From the NCBI GenBank assembly GCA_900544175.1, contig UQUN01000002.1, forward strand, positions 124,001 to 188,000: DNA of 64,000 nt, in the 5' to 3' direction. Source of the stretch: an uncultured Alistipes sp. Its GTDB lineage: Bacteria; Bacteroidota; Bacteroidia; Bacteroidales; UBA932. The position numbers and the translations under genes were made by a program. Position 1 is the first letter of the stretch; every line of letters begins with the position of its first letter. Shown here one piece after another: positions 8,463 through 17,333 of the stretch. The notes beneath the pieces were generated by a model. It saw only the letters and a list, made by a program, of their open reading frames with translations. It was not told the DNA's origin and ran no database searches.

Positions 8463-10655
8463 CTATCTTTCTATCATCAAACCTCTTAACACGGCTGTAT
8501 ATCCGTCATTCGAGCCAGTCATGACCACATGGACCTCCTTTACAGAGGACTCCGGACAGAATGTCAGCTCTCCATGATACAATTCTCCTGCATTGACAGT
8601 CCTGCCGTCAGCCGTAGCGTATACCACATAAGCGTCAGTGACATAGAACATACCCGATGACGGCGCTCCGGATGTGAATGTTATACGGCCGCACTCCACA
8701 GGCTCATCCATTATAAACGACAGCGTATCCCCGGCCTGCAGCACCCGTCCGGAATATCCGACTCCGTCCCGGCCTGAGAGACTCCGTCTGTTGCCGTCAG
8801 ACAGCGGGAAATTGCTTTCGACAGTCATCTTCGGGTCCAGATAATCATACAATTCAATATTGGAGGCTCCTACCGCGATACTGCTGAGGTCATCCGCAAA
8901 GAACGTAGCGAAGCGGACATCTTCAGGACGGTCAGTTACAATATCCCCCCGGCACACCGGTGACGAAGCCGTCGGGGCTGTACGGTCCATGCTGTAGCGC
9001 ACAACCGCAGAAGGATGAGGCGGACGCACATGCAGCACCTGACCGTCAAAAACCACTTCCGGAGGAGCCACACGGAAGGCTATGCCCATACGGTACAGTC
9101 TCTGGAAATGTCCTTTGTAAAGTCTGTTCTCAAAATTCTCAAAATCGCGGTTGCCCTTACTGCTCCAGCCTACCTCCGCCAAGGCGCAAAGACGCGGAAA
9201 ATACTGGTACTCCATCAGACGCGGCGGCCAAGCCATAAGTTCCGCCCACAGACCCGCCTGGACTCCGGCTATCAGGGAACTGTCCGCAGGAGAGCCGACC
9301 AAGATCTCATCCGGCTCAAGTGAGTAAGTCTTGGACAGAGGCACTATGCCGGCCCAGCTGTGTCCCCTCTCGGCGGGCGACTGTTTCATATCCAAATAGC
9401 AGTACTCCCCTATCTGCACCACTGTATTGTAGCCTTTTCCCACCGACATGCGTCCGCTCTCAACGCTTCTCCATGCATAGACCAGAGCGGAACTGTCATA
9501 GACAGCGTCCGATACCACTATCTCATCCCAACCGGCCATCTTCCTGCCACACCTGGACAGTATGTCCTCCATCTCATATACAAACCAGCTGTGCAGTTCC
9601 TCCGGCCCGTCCAGACCTTGCTCCTTCATCAATTCCTGACAGCGCGGGCAATTGTTCCACGACGTATGGTCCACCTCGTCCCCACCGATATGGATATACT
9701 CCGACGGGAACAAAGAAGCTATCTCCCTGAATATATTGGAGAGTATCCTGTAATTCTCCTCCCTGGCCACACAAAGCACATTGTCCGTCTCTCCGTTGAC
9801 GCTTATATAAGGTACATCCATGTCGCAGGCCATCTCCGGGAACACCCCTATCAGCGAGCGGCTGTGGCCGGGCAGGTCTATCTCGGGTATAATCTCTATA
9901 TGACGCTCAGCCGCATAGCGCACCACTCTCCGGATATCCTTCTGCGTATAGTAACCGCCATAACGCTCATGTCCCTGACCATATGCAGCCGGAGTCACTT
10001 CCCCGTCTCCCCGCCATGCACCTTTCTCCGTAAGCTGCGGATATCTCTTTATCTCTATCCGCCAGCCGTTGTCATCAGCCAGATGCCAGTGGAAACGATT
10101 GAGCTTGTGATAAGCCATCCAGTCCAGAAGTCTCAGGACATGGTCTACATCGAAAAATGTCCTGGAGACATCCAGCATCGTTCCCCTATAGGCATAGCGC
10201 GGAGAGTCCTCGACAGAAACTCCGTCCAGTACCCAGCGGGTAAGTTCCGGACTGTCGCCTCCATAGACAGCCGGAGGCATCATCTGGAGCAAAGTCTGGA
10301 TACCGTAGAATATCCCGGCACAGTCAGAAGCCTCTATAATGACATTGTCTTCCGTCACGTCAAGCCGATATGCCTCGCTTTCCATGCCGTCAGCCAGTCT
10401 CAGGACAATTCCTTTATAGACCGGAACATCGTTTACCTGTACATCGAAAGCGAACACCCTCTCCAAATGCTCCTTCAGATACCCTCTTTCGAAATCCATG
10501 TTGCCGGAAGCACAGACCGAAAGTCCTTTCTCCATAATGAAAGATCCGCCCGAAGGAATCACTTTGAGAGGCTGCGGCACCAGAGTGCCGTAAGTCTGAG
10601 CTGAAAGAACGACGGAGACCGTCAGCATAAGACATAATGACAGTATTCTTCTCAT
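8463..10655 (-). CDS. Beta-N-acetylhexosaminidase, glycoside hydrolase family 20
   Basis: A 730-aa exported hydrolase with signal peptide (about 1-19). An N-terminal GH20b-like domain precedes the catalytic barrel: DVSRTFFDVDHVLRLLDWMA, FHWHLADDNGWRIEI and the catalytic acid-base pair in HIGGDEVDH (Asp-Glu). Later WDE and the Trp-rich AGLWAEL segment line the substrate pocket. The C-terminal roughly 170 residues look like beta-sandwich carbohydrate-binding or fibronectin-like modules. It removes terminal beta-linked GlcNAc/GalNAc by substrate-assisted catalysis, acting in periplasm or at the surface. It lies 10 bases after the GH84 gene and 5 bases before the transporter. Confidence 0.95.
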   Translation of the reverse strand: MRRILSLCLMLTVSVVLSAQTYGTLVPQPLKVIPSGGSFIMEKGLSVCASGNMDFERGYLKEHLERVFAFDVQVNDVPVYKGIVLRLADGMESEAYRLDVTEDNVIIEASDCAGIFYGIQTLLQMMPPAVYGGDSPELTRWVLDGVSVEDSPRYAYRGTMLDVSRTFFDVDHVLRLLDWMAYHKLNRFHWHLADDNGWRIEIKRYPQLTEKGAWRGDGEVTPAAYGQGHERYGGYYTQKDIRRVVRYAAERHIEIIPEIDLPGHSRSLIGVFPEMACDMDVPYISVNGETDNVLCVAREENYRILSNIFREIASLFPSEYIHIGGDEVDHTSWNNCPRCQELMKEQGLDGPEELHSWFVYEMEDILSRCGRKMAGWDEIVVSDAVYDSSALVYAWRSVESGRMSVGKGYNTVVQIGEYCYLDMKQSPAERGHSWAGIVPLSKTYSLEPDEILVGSPADSSLIAGVQAGLWAELMAWPPRLMEYQYFPRLCALAEVGWSSKGNRDFENFENRLYKGHFQRLYRMGIAFRVAPPEVVFDGQVLHVRPPHPSAVVRYSMDRTAPTASSPVCRGDIVTDRPEDVRFATFFADDLSSIAVGASNIELYDYLDPKMTVESNFPLSDGNRRSLSGRDGVGYSGRVLQAGDTLSFIMDEPVECGRITFTSGAPSSGMFYVTDAYVVYATADGRTVNAGELYHGELTFCPESSVKEVHVVMTGSNDGYTAVLRGLMIER

Positions 10656-10665
10656 AAGTCCTCAA

Positions 10666-13164
10666 TTAAAATATTTCGAAAATATCAGTATCGCCTTCTA
10701 TCCTGACACGCACCGCATCCGGATTCAGTCTGATACAACAATACGGGTCCTCCGTAGTGAGACGCCCTACAGCTGCGCCTCCGGCCGAGTACTGGGTTAC
10801 CGTCACCTCGGAACGCGGTCTGAGCAGCAATGTCCTGTTGCCGGCCGTACCGATGCTGTCATCCCGGACAATACCGAAGGACAAAGTGCCGTCCAAAGCG
10901 TAATAAGTATAAGGATTGTTGTCAAAGGCATATACGGCCTTGTCTCTGTCCGGTGCCTGCAGGTCAAAGCCCAGACTGTCAGGTCTTACCGGATTGACAC
11001 TGAATGTACGGACAGCGGCCCAGTTGGTCTTGTCCGACTCAATCTTGCGCAGACGTACATATCTGGCGTCAATCCCACGTCCCTGCCACTTTATCACATA
11101 CTGACAGTCCAGTGTGTCGGCAATCACAGGAAACCATATCTGTCCGTCCTTCGAAGCCTCCAGCACTGTCCTGTCGAAATAATCCACATCATCCACAGAA
11201 TTGCGGCCCTGAAGTATCTCTATCTCCCTAAGGCCCCTTACCAGGCCGAGATCGACACCTATCCAGTCACCGGTCTGCTGAGCGTATGCGGAGGTATAGA
11301 ACGTCGTAGAGTCATCATCGAACATGAGTTTTCCGGATACTGTCCCCGAGTTGGCAAACGAGCCCATAGCCGTGTAGGAATAGGGACTGCGCCCGGCCGT
11401 CCTACGGTAAAATGCAGCTGCCATCCCGTCCATAGCTCTCTCGCAGAACGGATTGAGTTTCAATGATCCGGACTTGTGAGCCTCGTAGGCTTCCTTGTCC
11501 TGAGGCAGCATCAGGTTGTCCACATAGGCAGACCAGAAAGCCGCGTCGTCTCCGCTCTCATAGACCTTTATCAGTTCAAGGGTACGCACCCCTCTGGCCC
11601 CCAGCCTGCCGAATTCCACGAGCCACGGACGGAGTTCCCCCATCAAAGCCGCATTTGAGCATTTTTCTTCCATCTCGTCCGGTACGGCCTCAATACGGCG
11701 GAACTCCCCGAGCAGTGCGTCATACTGTTCCGGAGTATAGTCATCGAAATCAAAGACCTCAGTTTCCCATGACTCGTCACGACGGTAGCCCGACTCCGTA
11801 TCGCAGGAGTGTATGGCAAATGTACGGTATGCCACCCGAGCCTCCTCTCCGGCCATTACTCCCAGCCCACGCTCCCAATTGGCCATCGGATCGTAGTCCT
11901 CAATGTTCCAGGTATAGTCCGCTACGCCATACAGAGCCAGTTTGGAAGCCTCGGCATGCTCCATGGGATTACTTACAAAACCACAGAGATCATCAGAGGA
12001 AAGAGACCGGTCCAGGCCGTAGACAGGTCCCTGCATGACTATGTGACGGCAATAGTCCGTCACCGGGAAGTTCCACCAGTACAGGGCAGGACGCTGTATC
12101 CTTGAGCCCACCCACTCCAGAGTAGCCGGAGTAAGGTCACTGCACACATAATCCCCCGTCCAGAACACTCTCACGGACGGGTCCAGTTCACGGCCATAAA
12201 CAGCCAGACTGCCCCGCTCCGTGGGATTGGCCCACGAACGGTTATAGTCGGTAGGACATATGATCAGCGGAGCGACATCTCCCTTTGCCTTTACGAACTC
12301 CTCTCCAAGACGGTTGAGCAGTTCTACCTGACGATAAGGATTGGCCCCGTCTCCGGATATATCATCGAAAAATATGGCGAAAGCCCTGACACCCAAAGCA
12401 TACATGCTCTCGAACTTGGCCACGAGAGCCGCATAGTCCTCCTCGTTCCACTTTATGTCCTGCCCGGGATGTATGGCCCAGACGAAATCCACGTAATTGG
12501 TCCTGCAGGCCTCGACAAGCTCCTTTATCTGAGCTGCTTCCTCCGCCGGATAAGGCTTCCTCCAATCGGGAGAGCTGTGATACGGATCGTCTTTCGGGCC
12601 GTATATGTAGGTATTCATCTTATACCTGCCGTAGAACTCTATCAGGGACAGCCTTGCCTCATGCGACCATGGAGTCCCGTAAAATCCCTCGACTACACCC
12701 CTTGCCGGAAGATCCGGCCAGTCATTGACCGTCATACACGGCAGATGCCCGTCCTCGGCCTGAGCCGCTATCTGACGCAGCGTCTGAAGGCCGTAGAACG
12801 CTCCCCGCTCATCATATCCAAGAACGGATATTCCCTTGCTGCCTATCGCAAGCAGGTAAGCACCGGAGACAGTCCTGACTCCTGCCCTGGCTGCCTTTTT
12901 AGCCCCGAAATCCACTGTCAACCTTACAGACTTCCTGCCACCTGCCGGCAGGAAACCAATATCATCCGAGAACAGTCCGGACTTGTCCATTATCCGTACT
13001 CCTGCGGAAATATCCACAATCCCATCATCCGGAAGCATCACCACCTCATGCGGTGTAGGATTGACAACAGGCACATCATGCGGAGTCTCTCCCGCTTCCG
13101 ACCGTAGACAGGCGACCGTCACCATCACTGCCGCCACAACTATTGTTCCTAACTTGTTTCTCAT
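10666..13164 (-). CDS. Glycoside hydrolase family 84 beta-N-acetylglucosaminidase (hyaluronidase/NagJ-like)
   Basis: An 832-aa secreted enzyme with signal peptide ending near SEA (residue about 24). An N-terminal GH20-like b domain is followed by the GH84 barrel: GVVEGFYGTPWSHEARL, NTYIYGPKDDPYH and the catalytic Asp pair in AIFFDDISGDGA, as in the characterised Bacteroides thetaiotaomicron and Clostridium GH84 enzymes. A helical linker and a C-terminal F5/8-type binding module (about residues 600-720, GVDLGLVRGLREIEI) follow. It cleaves beta-GlcNAc from glycoproteins or mucin glycans. It heads a unit with GH20 and an MFS transporter, pointing to amino-sugar scavenging. Confidence 0.95.
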   Translation of the reverse strand: MRNKLGTIVVAAVMVTVACLRSEAGETPHDVPVVNPTPHEVVMLPDDGIVDISAGVRIMDKSGLFSDDIGFLPAGGRKSVRLTVDFGAKKAARAGVRTVSGAYLLAIGSKGISVLGYDERGAFYGLQTLRQIAAQAEDGHLPCMTVNDWPDLPARGVVEGFYGTPWSHEARLSLIEFYGRYKMNTYIYGPKDDPYHSSPDWRKPYPAEEAAQIKELVEACRTNYVDFVWAIHPGQDIKWNEEDYAALVAKFESMYALGVRAFAIFFDDISGDGANPYRQVELLNRLGEEFVKAKGDVAPLIICPTDYNRSWANPTERGSLAVYGRELDPSVRVFWTGDYVCSDLTPATLEWVGSRIQRPALYWWNFPVTDYCRHIVMQGPVYGLDRSLSSDDLCGFVSNPMEHAEASKLALYGVADYTWNIEDYDPMANWERGLGVMAGEEARVAYRTFAIHSCDTESGYRRDESWETEVFDFDDYTPEQYDALLGEFRRIEAVPDEMEEKCSNAALMGELRPWLVEFGRLGARGVRTLELIKVYESGDDAAFWSAYVDNLMLPQDKEAYEAHKSGSLKLNPFCERAMDGMAAAFYRRTAGRSPYSYTAMGSFANSGTVSGKLMFDDDSTTFYTSAYAQQTGDWIGVDLGLVRGLREIEILQGRNSVDDVDYFDRTVLEASKDGQIWFPVIADTLDCQYVIKWQGRGIDARYVRLRKIESDKTNWAAVRTFSVNPVRPDSLGFDLQAPDRDKAVYAFDNNPYTYYALDGTLSFGIVRDDSIGTAGNRTLLLRPRSEVTVTQYSAGGAAVGRLTTEDPYCCIRLNPDAVRVRIEGDTDIFEIF

Positions 13165-13356
13165 ACTGATTCATTAAATTCATGCAAAGATAAAAAGCCG
13201 TTCCGATTTTCACTACATTCACACCGTGAAATTAACAGAACCTGCCCACTTTATCTTCCACTTCTTCCACGGAGGGCGGCCCGCCTTCACCGACATCTTT
13301 CCGTCAGACGGAGAACAGCTGACGTTACCGCGCAAGTAAGATTCTCACTGTAAAAG

Positions 13357-13388
13357 TTTGGAATAATTAAAAAATTTGCACTAATTTG
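13357..13388 (+). promoter_or_regulatory. Putative Bacteroidota-type promoter for glnA
   Basis: TTTG (13357-13360), a 21-base spacer and TAATTTG (13382-13388), a one-base-short version of the TAnnTTTG -7 element. It lies 30 bases before the glnA ATG. The rest of the 254-base gap from 13165 shows no gene. Confidence 0.45.
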
Positions 13389-13418
13389 CTGCCAATTCTA
13401 AATAATTTAAATGCAATT

Positions 13419-14921
13419 ATGAACACAGCATTGAAGTACAACATCAATCCTCTGGTGAGTGCCATCGGCAAGATGCCCGATGAGTTCACAAAGGAAGACA
13501 TAATCAATTTCATCACAGCCAACGACATCCGCGTCGTGAACTTCCGCTACATCGCGGGAGACGGCAGGCTGAAGACCCTCAACTTCCCGGTCAGCAGCCT
13601 TCAGTATCTGGACCTGATCCTCTCATTCGGAGAGAGAGTTGACGGTTCCAGTCTGTTTTCCTATATCGAGGCCGGCTCAAGCGACCTCTATGTCATTCCC
13701 CGCTTCTCAACAGCCTACATCGACCCATTCGCCGAGATACCCACACTCGGCATGCTCTGCTCCTACTTCACCAAGGACGGACTGCCGCTGGAAAGTTCTC
13801 CTGAGTACACCCTCCGCAAGGCCCACGAGGAGTTCAAGAAGACCACAGGCTACACCTTCGAGGCCATGGGCGAGCTGGAGTTCTACGTCATCTACGACGA
13901 TGACAACTGCTTCCCGTCAGAGAACCAGCGCGGATACCATGAGTCCACCCCTTTCACAAAGGTAGAGGCTTTCCGCACAGAGGCGATGAAACTCATCTCC
14001 CAGGTCGGCGGCAACATCAAGTACGCACACTCCGAGGTGGGCAACTTCACCCTGGACGGAAAAGTGTACGAGCAGAATGAGATCGAGTTCCTCGTATCGC
14101 CCGTGGAATCGGCGGCAGACCAGCTGGTGATGGCCAAATGGATTCTCCGCACCCTGGCATGGCAGTACGGATTCGACATCACTTTCGCACCCAAGATCAC
14201 CGAAGGCAAGGCTGGCAGCGGACTGCATTTCCATACACGTATCATGAACGGGGAACACTCCGTAATGCTCAAGGACGGACACCTGTCGGACGAGGCCCGC
14301 AAAGCTATCGCTGGCTATATGACCTGCGCGTCATCCCTTACCGCTTTCGGAAATGCAAACCCTACCTCATACTTCCGCCTGGTACCTCATCAGGAGGCTC
14401 CCACCAGCATCTGCTGGGGTGACCGCAACCGTTCCGTACTTGTGCGCGTACCCCTCGGCTGGACAGGAAAGAGCGACATGTCCGCCATCGCCAACGGCCT
14501 GCCCCAGAATCCCGACATCGTGATGCCCGACAAGCAGACTGTAGAGCTGCGCTCAGGTGACGGTTCCGCCGATATACACCTGATGCTGGCCGGCCTTGTG
14601 ACAGCAGCCCGTATCGGATTCGAGCTGCCCAATGCATTGGAGATTGCCGAGAAGACATACGTCGACGTCAATATCCACGATGCCAAGAACGCCGCCGTAC
14701 TCAACTCTCTGGCCCAGTTGCCTACGTCATGCGCCGAGTCAGCTGACGAACTGGAAAAGAACAGAGCCCTTTATGAGGCCAAAGGTGTGTTCTCAAAGAG
14801 CATGATAGACGGCCGCATCGCCATGCTCCGTGCATACAACGATGCAGACATACGTCAGGAAGTCAAACAGGACAAGAACCTTATGGCAGAACTGGTAAGA
14901 CGATTCTATCACTGCGGATAG
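13419..14921 (+). CDS. glnA: Glutamine synthetase
   Basis: A 500-aa glutamine synthetase of the roughly 500-residue Bacteroidota type (shorter than GSIII at about 700). It condenses glutamate and ammonia with ATP in the cytoplasm. Readable motifs: the beta-Grasp N-terminus with FRYIAGDGRLKTLNFP; the glutamate/metal site MGELEFYVIY; IEFLVSPVESAADQ; the ATP/metal motif GSGLHFHTRI; NPTSYFRLVPHQEAP; and the arginine loop WGDRNRSVLVRVP. The start was set at the second ATG of the frame (MNTALKYNINP), 30 bases after a promoter-like sequence. It is followed by a strong terminator and is monocistronic. Confidence 0.93.
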   Translation: MNTALKYNINPLVSAIGKMPDEFTKEDIINFITANDIRVVNFRYIAGDGRLKTLNFPVSSLQYLDLILSFGERVDGSSLFSYIEAGSSDLYVIPRFSTAYIDPFAEIPTLGMLCSYFTKDGLPLESSPEYTLRKAHEEFKKTTGYTFEAMGELEFYVIYDDDNCFPSENQRGYHESTPFTKVEAFRTEAMKLISQVGGNIKYAHSEVGNFTLDGKVYEQNEIEFLVSPVESAADQLVMAKWILRTLAWQYGFDITFAPKITEGKAGSGLHFHTRIMNGEHSVMLKDGHLSDEARKAIAGYMTCASSLTAFGNANPTSYFRLVPHQEAPTSICWGDRNRSVLVRVPLGWTGKSDMSAIANGLPQNPDIVMPDKQTVELRSGDGSADIHLMLAGLVTAARIGFELPNALEIAEKTYVDVNIHDAKNAAVLNSLAQLPTSCAESADELEKNRALYEAKGVFSKSMIDGRIAMLRAYNDADIRQEVKQDKNLMAELVRRFYHCG

Positions 14922-14937
14922 GCAGATGCACAGCAAG

Positions 14938-14974
14938 AAAAAGCCGCCCGGCACAGAACCGGGCGGCTTTTTCC
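14938..14974 (+). terminator. Intrinsic terminator of glnA
   Basis: Perfect hairpin AAAAAGCCGCCCGG / CCGGGCGGCTTTTT with a 7-base loop, 16 bases after the glnA stop. The A-run and T-run make it usable in both directions, so it may also end the minus-strand transcript from 15883. Confidence 0.93.
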
Positions 14975-14975
14975 T

Positions 14976-15043
14976 TATTAACCTAAACTTAACCTATGAA
15001 AAAACTATCGCTTTAGATTATTACAAATAGCATGCCAAAATTA
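14976..15043 (+). repeat. Interspersed 3'-flank repeat, copy 2
   Basis: TTAACCTAAACTTAACC, ATGAAAAAACTATC, then TTACAAAT and TGCCAAA, in the same order as in 5741-5812. It again lies between a plus-strand gene end (glnA) and the end of a minus-strand gene. The reading frame after the ATG closes after 6 codons here. Confidence 0.5.
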
Positions 15044-15883
15044 AGGAACGACATACCGCGACCGCTGCACCGGCGGCGGTCCGGAAGTTGTTCCCGATGT
15101 TCCCGAAGTCCTCACCGAAGCCTTGTAAAGTTCTGTGGGATTGAGAGGATCATACTGTGGAACTGGTACTGACACCTGATACACTCTCGGATCAAAATTA
15201 GGATCAAGAAATATCATGTCATCAAACTCAGGCTTTCCGCCAACCTCCACCGACGGCACCAGCATCTCCCATGTGCCCACAGTCCCGAAATTGAACAGGC
15301 CCAGTAGTAGATACAGCATCTGGACATAAATGGACGGGTTATGCTGCAAAACACGGACAAACTCCGGTGTCTCATTTATCATGCGGGTCAGTATCAATCT
15401 CCTGTCCCGCGCCAGTATCTCCGCCACTGAAGGCAGCCTTGTCGCCCCCATCCATTCCGCATCAGAATCCGGTACCGGCAATCTGGACGGCAGCATAGCC
15501 GAGGGAAGCGGTGAACTGCCACTCCGAACCTCATCTAATAAAAAATCATCATAGAAAGTATTCAGTCTGTCGGCCCACTCCAGTCGCATCTCCTTCAGAC
15601 GCTCAGCCCTCACCTGTAGAGGAAGCTCATCCTGAACTATCTGACGGGCAGCATCGGCGACAGAATCCGCTGTCCGCGCATCCAGCATTCCAGTTCTAAT
15701 GGCCCGGACCATGGCTGCTCTGATATCCTCCTCATATTGAACTACAAGCACGCTCAAGGAATCCTCCTGGCCTTCGGCATACCGAAGGCCGGCCCCGCTG
15801 CAAGGGACAGACATGAACACTGCGGCAGCAACTGAGACCATGACAGACAGCGGCATTCTTCCCATATACGCCATTTTGATCAT
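15041..15883 (-). CDS. Exported protein of unknown function
   Basis: A 280-aa protein I do not recognise. The N-terminus (MAYMGRMPLSVMVSVAAAVF then SVPCSGAG) is a signal peptide, possibly with a lipobox-like Cys. Residues about 45-110 are strongly helical and charged (EEDIRAAMVRAIRTG, RLKEMRLEWADRLNTFYDDF). The middle holds a hydrophobic stretch LQHNPSIYVQMLYLLLGLFN, and the C-terminus is Pro/Tyr-rich (QVSVPVPQYDPLNPTELY) and ends in a Thr/Ser/Pro tail. A start at the second Met (15874) is equally good. It stands alone between glnA and the integration junction. Confidence 0.65.
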   Translation of the reverse strand: MIKMAYMGRMPLSVMVSVAAAVFMSVPCSGAGLRYAEGQEDSLSVLVVQYEEDIRAAMVRAIRTGMLDARTADSVADAARQIVQDELPLQVRAERLKEMRLEWADRLNTFYDDFLLDEVRSGSSPLPSAMLPSRLPVPDSDAEWMGATRLPSVAEILARDRRLILTRMINETPEFVRVLQHNPSIYVQMLYLLLGLFNFGTVGTWEMLVPSVEVGGKPEFDDMIFLDPNFDPRVYQVSVPVPQYDPLNPTELYKASVRTSGTSGTTSGPPPVQRSRYVVP

Positions 15884-16350
15884 TTCGCTTTGCGAATATA
15901 GTTATTCTTTTCCTATTTCCGTTCCCAAATGCGCCACATATAAAGTCAGGGCAACCGCACCAATACAAAAACGGTTCAGTCGATTTTCAGTAGGGATATG
16001 CATGTAATGTGGGTCGTGAGGAGGAGATTGCGTCTCATGCACAGCCATTTTGCAATGTCCAGCATATCACCGAAATTCATCCTGCTTATTATCAAGGACA
16101 TACGTTTCAGCAACTTGCTGGACCCGGCATATTTCGCCACCAAACGGCCATTCTGCACCATATCTTCACGAGTCCAGCTGATGCACTTTTTCAAAGCATC
16201 TGATTATCAGGCATTTCTGTAAGCACACTTTGTTGGACGTGAGGTACACATCAACGCCTTAAGTCTGACACGCTTGAAATCAACATGCCGTTTCCCATTG
16301 TGTCCGTAATTTTAACAGTAACAGTATGCATACCACACCCCACTGAAAAT
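15884..16350. other. Gene-poor stretch next to the integration junction
   Basis: 467 bases with no gene I can support. A 72-codon minus-strand frame (15976-16194) has no recognisable domain, signal or ribosome binding site. The stretch continues the reading direction of the truncated integrase to its right and is plausibly decayed mobile-element DNA. Confidence 0.4.
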
Positions 16351-16512
16351 CTACTGACACCTGTTCTTCTCAAAATACCAATGCTCAGGTTTTACAGATA
16401 TTCCAAGATTGAAATTTCTTGACTTCTTGTCTTTACAAACCTTTATTTTTAAGGGTAATTCATTGTTCTTTAAAGGTCTGTATTTGTAACATACAACATC
16501 TGCTGTTGCCAT
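16351..16512 (-). pseudogene. Truncated tyrosine recombinase (integrase) N-terminal arm-binding domain
   Basis: A 53-codon minus-strand frame beginning MATADVVCYKYRPLKNNE, continuing LPLKIKVCKDKKSRNF, NLGISVKPEHWYFEKNR, then TAG. The pattern (Lys/Asn-Gly/Asn-Glu, P-L-K-I-K-V, LGISVKPEHWYFEKN) is the N-terminal AP2-like/arm DNA-binding domain of Bacteroidota site-specific integrases of about 400 aa. The core-binding and catalytic (R-H-R-Y) domains are absent downstream. It starts about 60 bases past the 3' end of the tRNA fragment and reads away from it, the normal position of an integrase beside its att site. I infer a decayed integrase of an older element that used the same site. Confidence 0.72.
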
Positions 16513-16532
16513 TTCTGACCATTCTCAGACAT

Positions 16533-16562
16533 AAAAAAGAGAGTCACTTCTCAGCAACTCTC
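16533..16562 (-). terminator. tRNA-type intrinsic terminator
   Basis: On the minus strand GAGAGT, a 12-base loop, ACTCTC, then TTTTTT. It lies directly after the tRNA 3'-end fragment and is its natural terminator or that of the att-flanking sequence. Confidence 0.75.
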
Positions 16563-16573
16563 TGAGTTTCAAG

Positions 16574-16595
16574 TGGTGCCACCGGGAATCGAACC
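16574..16595 (-). other. Attachment site: 3' end of a tRNA gene (att core)
   Basis: The minus strand reads GGTTCGATTCC followed by CGGTGGCACCA: the T-loop (TTCGATT), the 3' half of the T-stem and the 3' acceptor strand with discriminator A and encoded-like CCA. The 5' side is interrupted: a T-stem partner would need CCGGG but AGCTTGG is present, and no anticodon or D-arm follows. A bare tRNA 3' end is the classic scar of a tRNA-targeting tyrosine recombinase. The implied acceptor 5' strand GGTGCCA suggests a tRNA-Phe-like gene, from memory of Bacteroidales tRNAs and not certain. The intact copy should lie to the right, outside the window. Confidence 0.8.
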
Positions 16596-16770
16596 AAGCT
16601 ACATATTTTCATTATTTCCAGCATGTTATGCAGCTCCTTATTCAAAAAACCACGTATCTGGCACTTGCAAAATTCTATAATATTCCTCAGTTTTCTTAGC
16701 TGAATTTCTGACAACAAAGATAGTATTTGAAGACATAATTTACAAATTTATTCATGTTGACAGCGAGCAA

Positions 16771-17061
16771 TCATTTGCTGAATATTGAATAATAGTTTTC
16801 ATCAAGCAGTTTTTTGATTTCAGACTCCTTGTATAGAATCTTACCTCCGATATGGTAGTATGGCAATATTCCTATCTTGCGATATTCGGATAATGAGCGG
16901 CGGTTTACTTTAAGTCGTTCAGCAAGTTCTCTATCTGTAATGTATATTTCACCGTCAAAAGTGGGTTTGAAATGCAAATGTAGCTTGTCCAACTCGCTGT
17001 GTATAGTCCGTAGCCTTATTGCCAAGCCATAAAGTTTGTTTTCTATATTTGAATGTGACAT
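16771..17061 (-). CDS. Helix-turn-helix protein, excisionase/MerR-like (HTH_17 type)
   Basis: A 96-aa protein with an N-terminal coiled helix (about 1-40) and a winged helix-turn-helix: ITDRELAERLKVNRRSLSEYRKIG then ILPYYHIGGKILYKESEIKKLL, the helix-turn-helix plus beta-wing of Xis-like DNA-binding proteins. In CTnDOT-like elements such small proteins act with the integrase in excision and as local regulators. Start chosen at Met19 of the longer frame (MSHSNIEN), 8 bases downstream of the next HTH gene's stop. It is the gene nearest the att site and the last of three tandem homologues. Confidence 0.8.
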   Translation of the reverse strand: MSHSNIENKLYGLAIRLRTIHSELDKLHLHFKPTFDGEIYITDRELAERLKVNRRSLSEYRKIGILPYYHIGGKILYKESEIKKLLDENYYSIFSK

Positions 17062-17069
17062 TTCCGTAA

Positions 17070-17333
17070 TTATTTTTTTAGTAGCTTTTTTACATCCTCC
17101 GTTTTGTAGAAGCATTTCTTACCTATCTTGCTATGCGGCAATTTCCCACTAGCCCTTAATGACTGAACTGTCCTTTTTGATACATTCAGCATAATGCAAA
17201 CATCCTGGGTGTCTATCCAGTAAGAGTCTTGTTTTGAAGCTGCCATAAACATTTCCTCAAACTTGCAGCAAAACGCATCCAGGACACCTATAAGCTCGTA
17301 AATCAGATGTTCATCCATCTCTATTGTTTTCAT
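17070..17333 (-). CDS. Helix-turn-helix protein, excisionase-like (HTH_17 type)
   Basis: An 87-aa protein with an acidic, helical N-terminus and the DNA-binding core WIDTQDVCIMLNVSKRTVQS, followed by the wing LPHSKIGKKCFYKTEDVKKLL. The same architecture as the flanking HTH genes points to a tandemly duplicated excisionase/regulator family. It overlaps the upstream HTH gene by 4 bases (ATGA type), so the three are translated as one operon running toward the att site. Confidence 0.82.
   Translation of the reverse strand: MKTIEMDEHLIYELIGVLDAFCCKFEEMFMAASKQDSYWIDTQDVCIMLNVSKRTVQSLRASGKLPHSKIGKKCFYKTEDVKKLLKK

Noticed and set aside
9360..10604. 414-codon plus-strand frame across the GH20 gene
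   Set aside because: It lies entirely antisense to a hexosaminidase with all catalytic motifs, and its translation has no domain or codon pattern of its own.
15976..16194. 72-codon minus-strand frame left of the truncated integrase
   Set aside because: No ribosome binding site, domain or signal, and no link to the integrase frame; probably decayed DNA.
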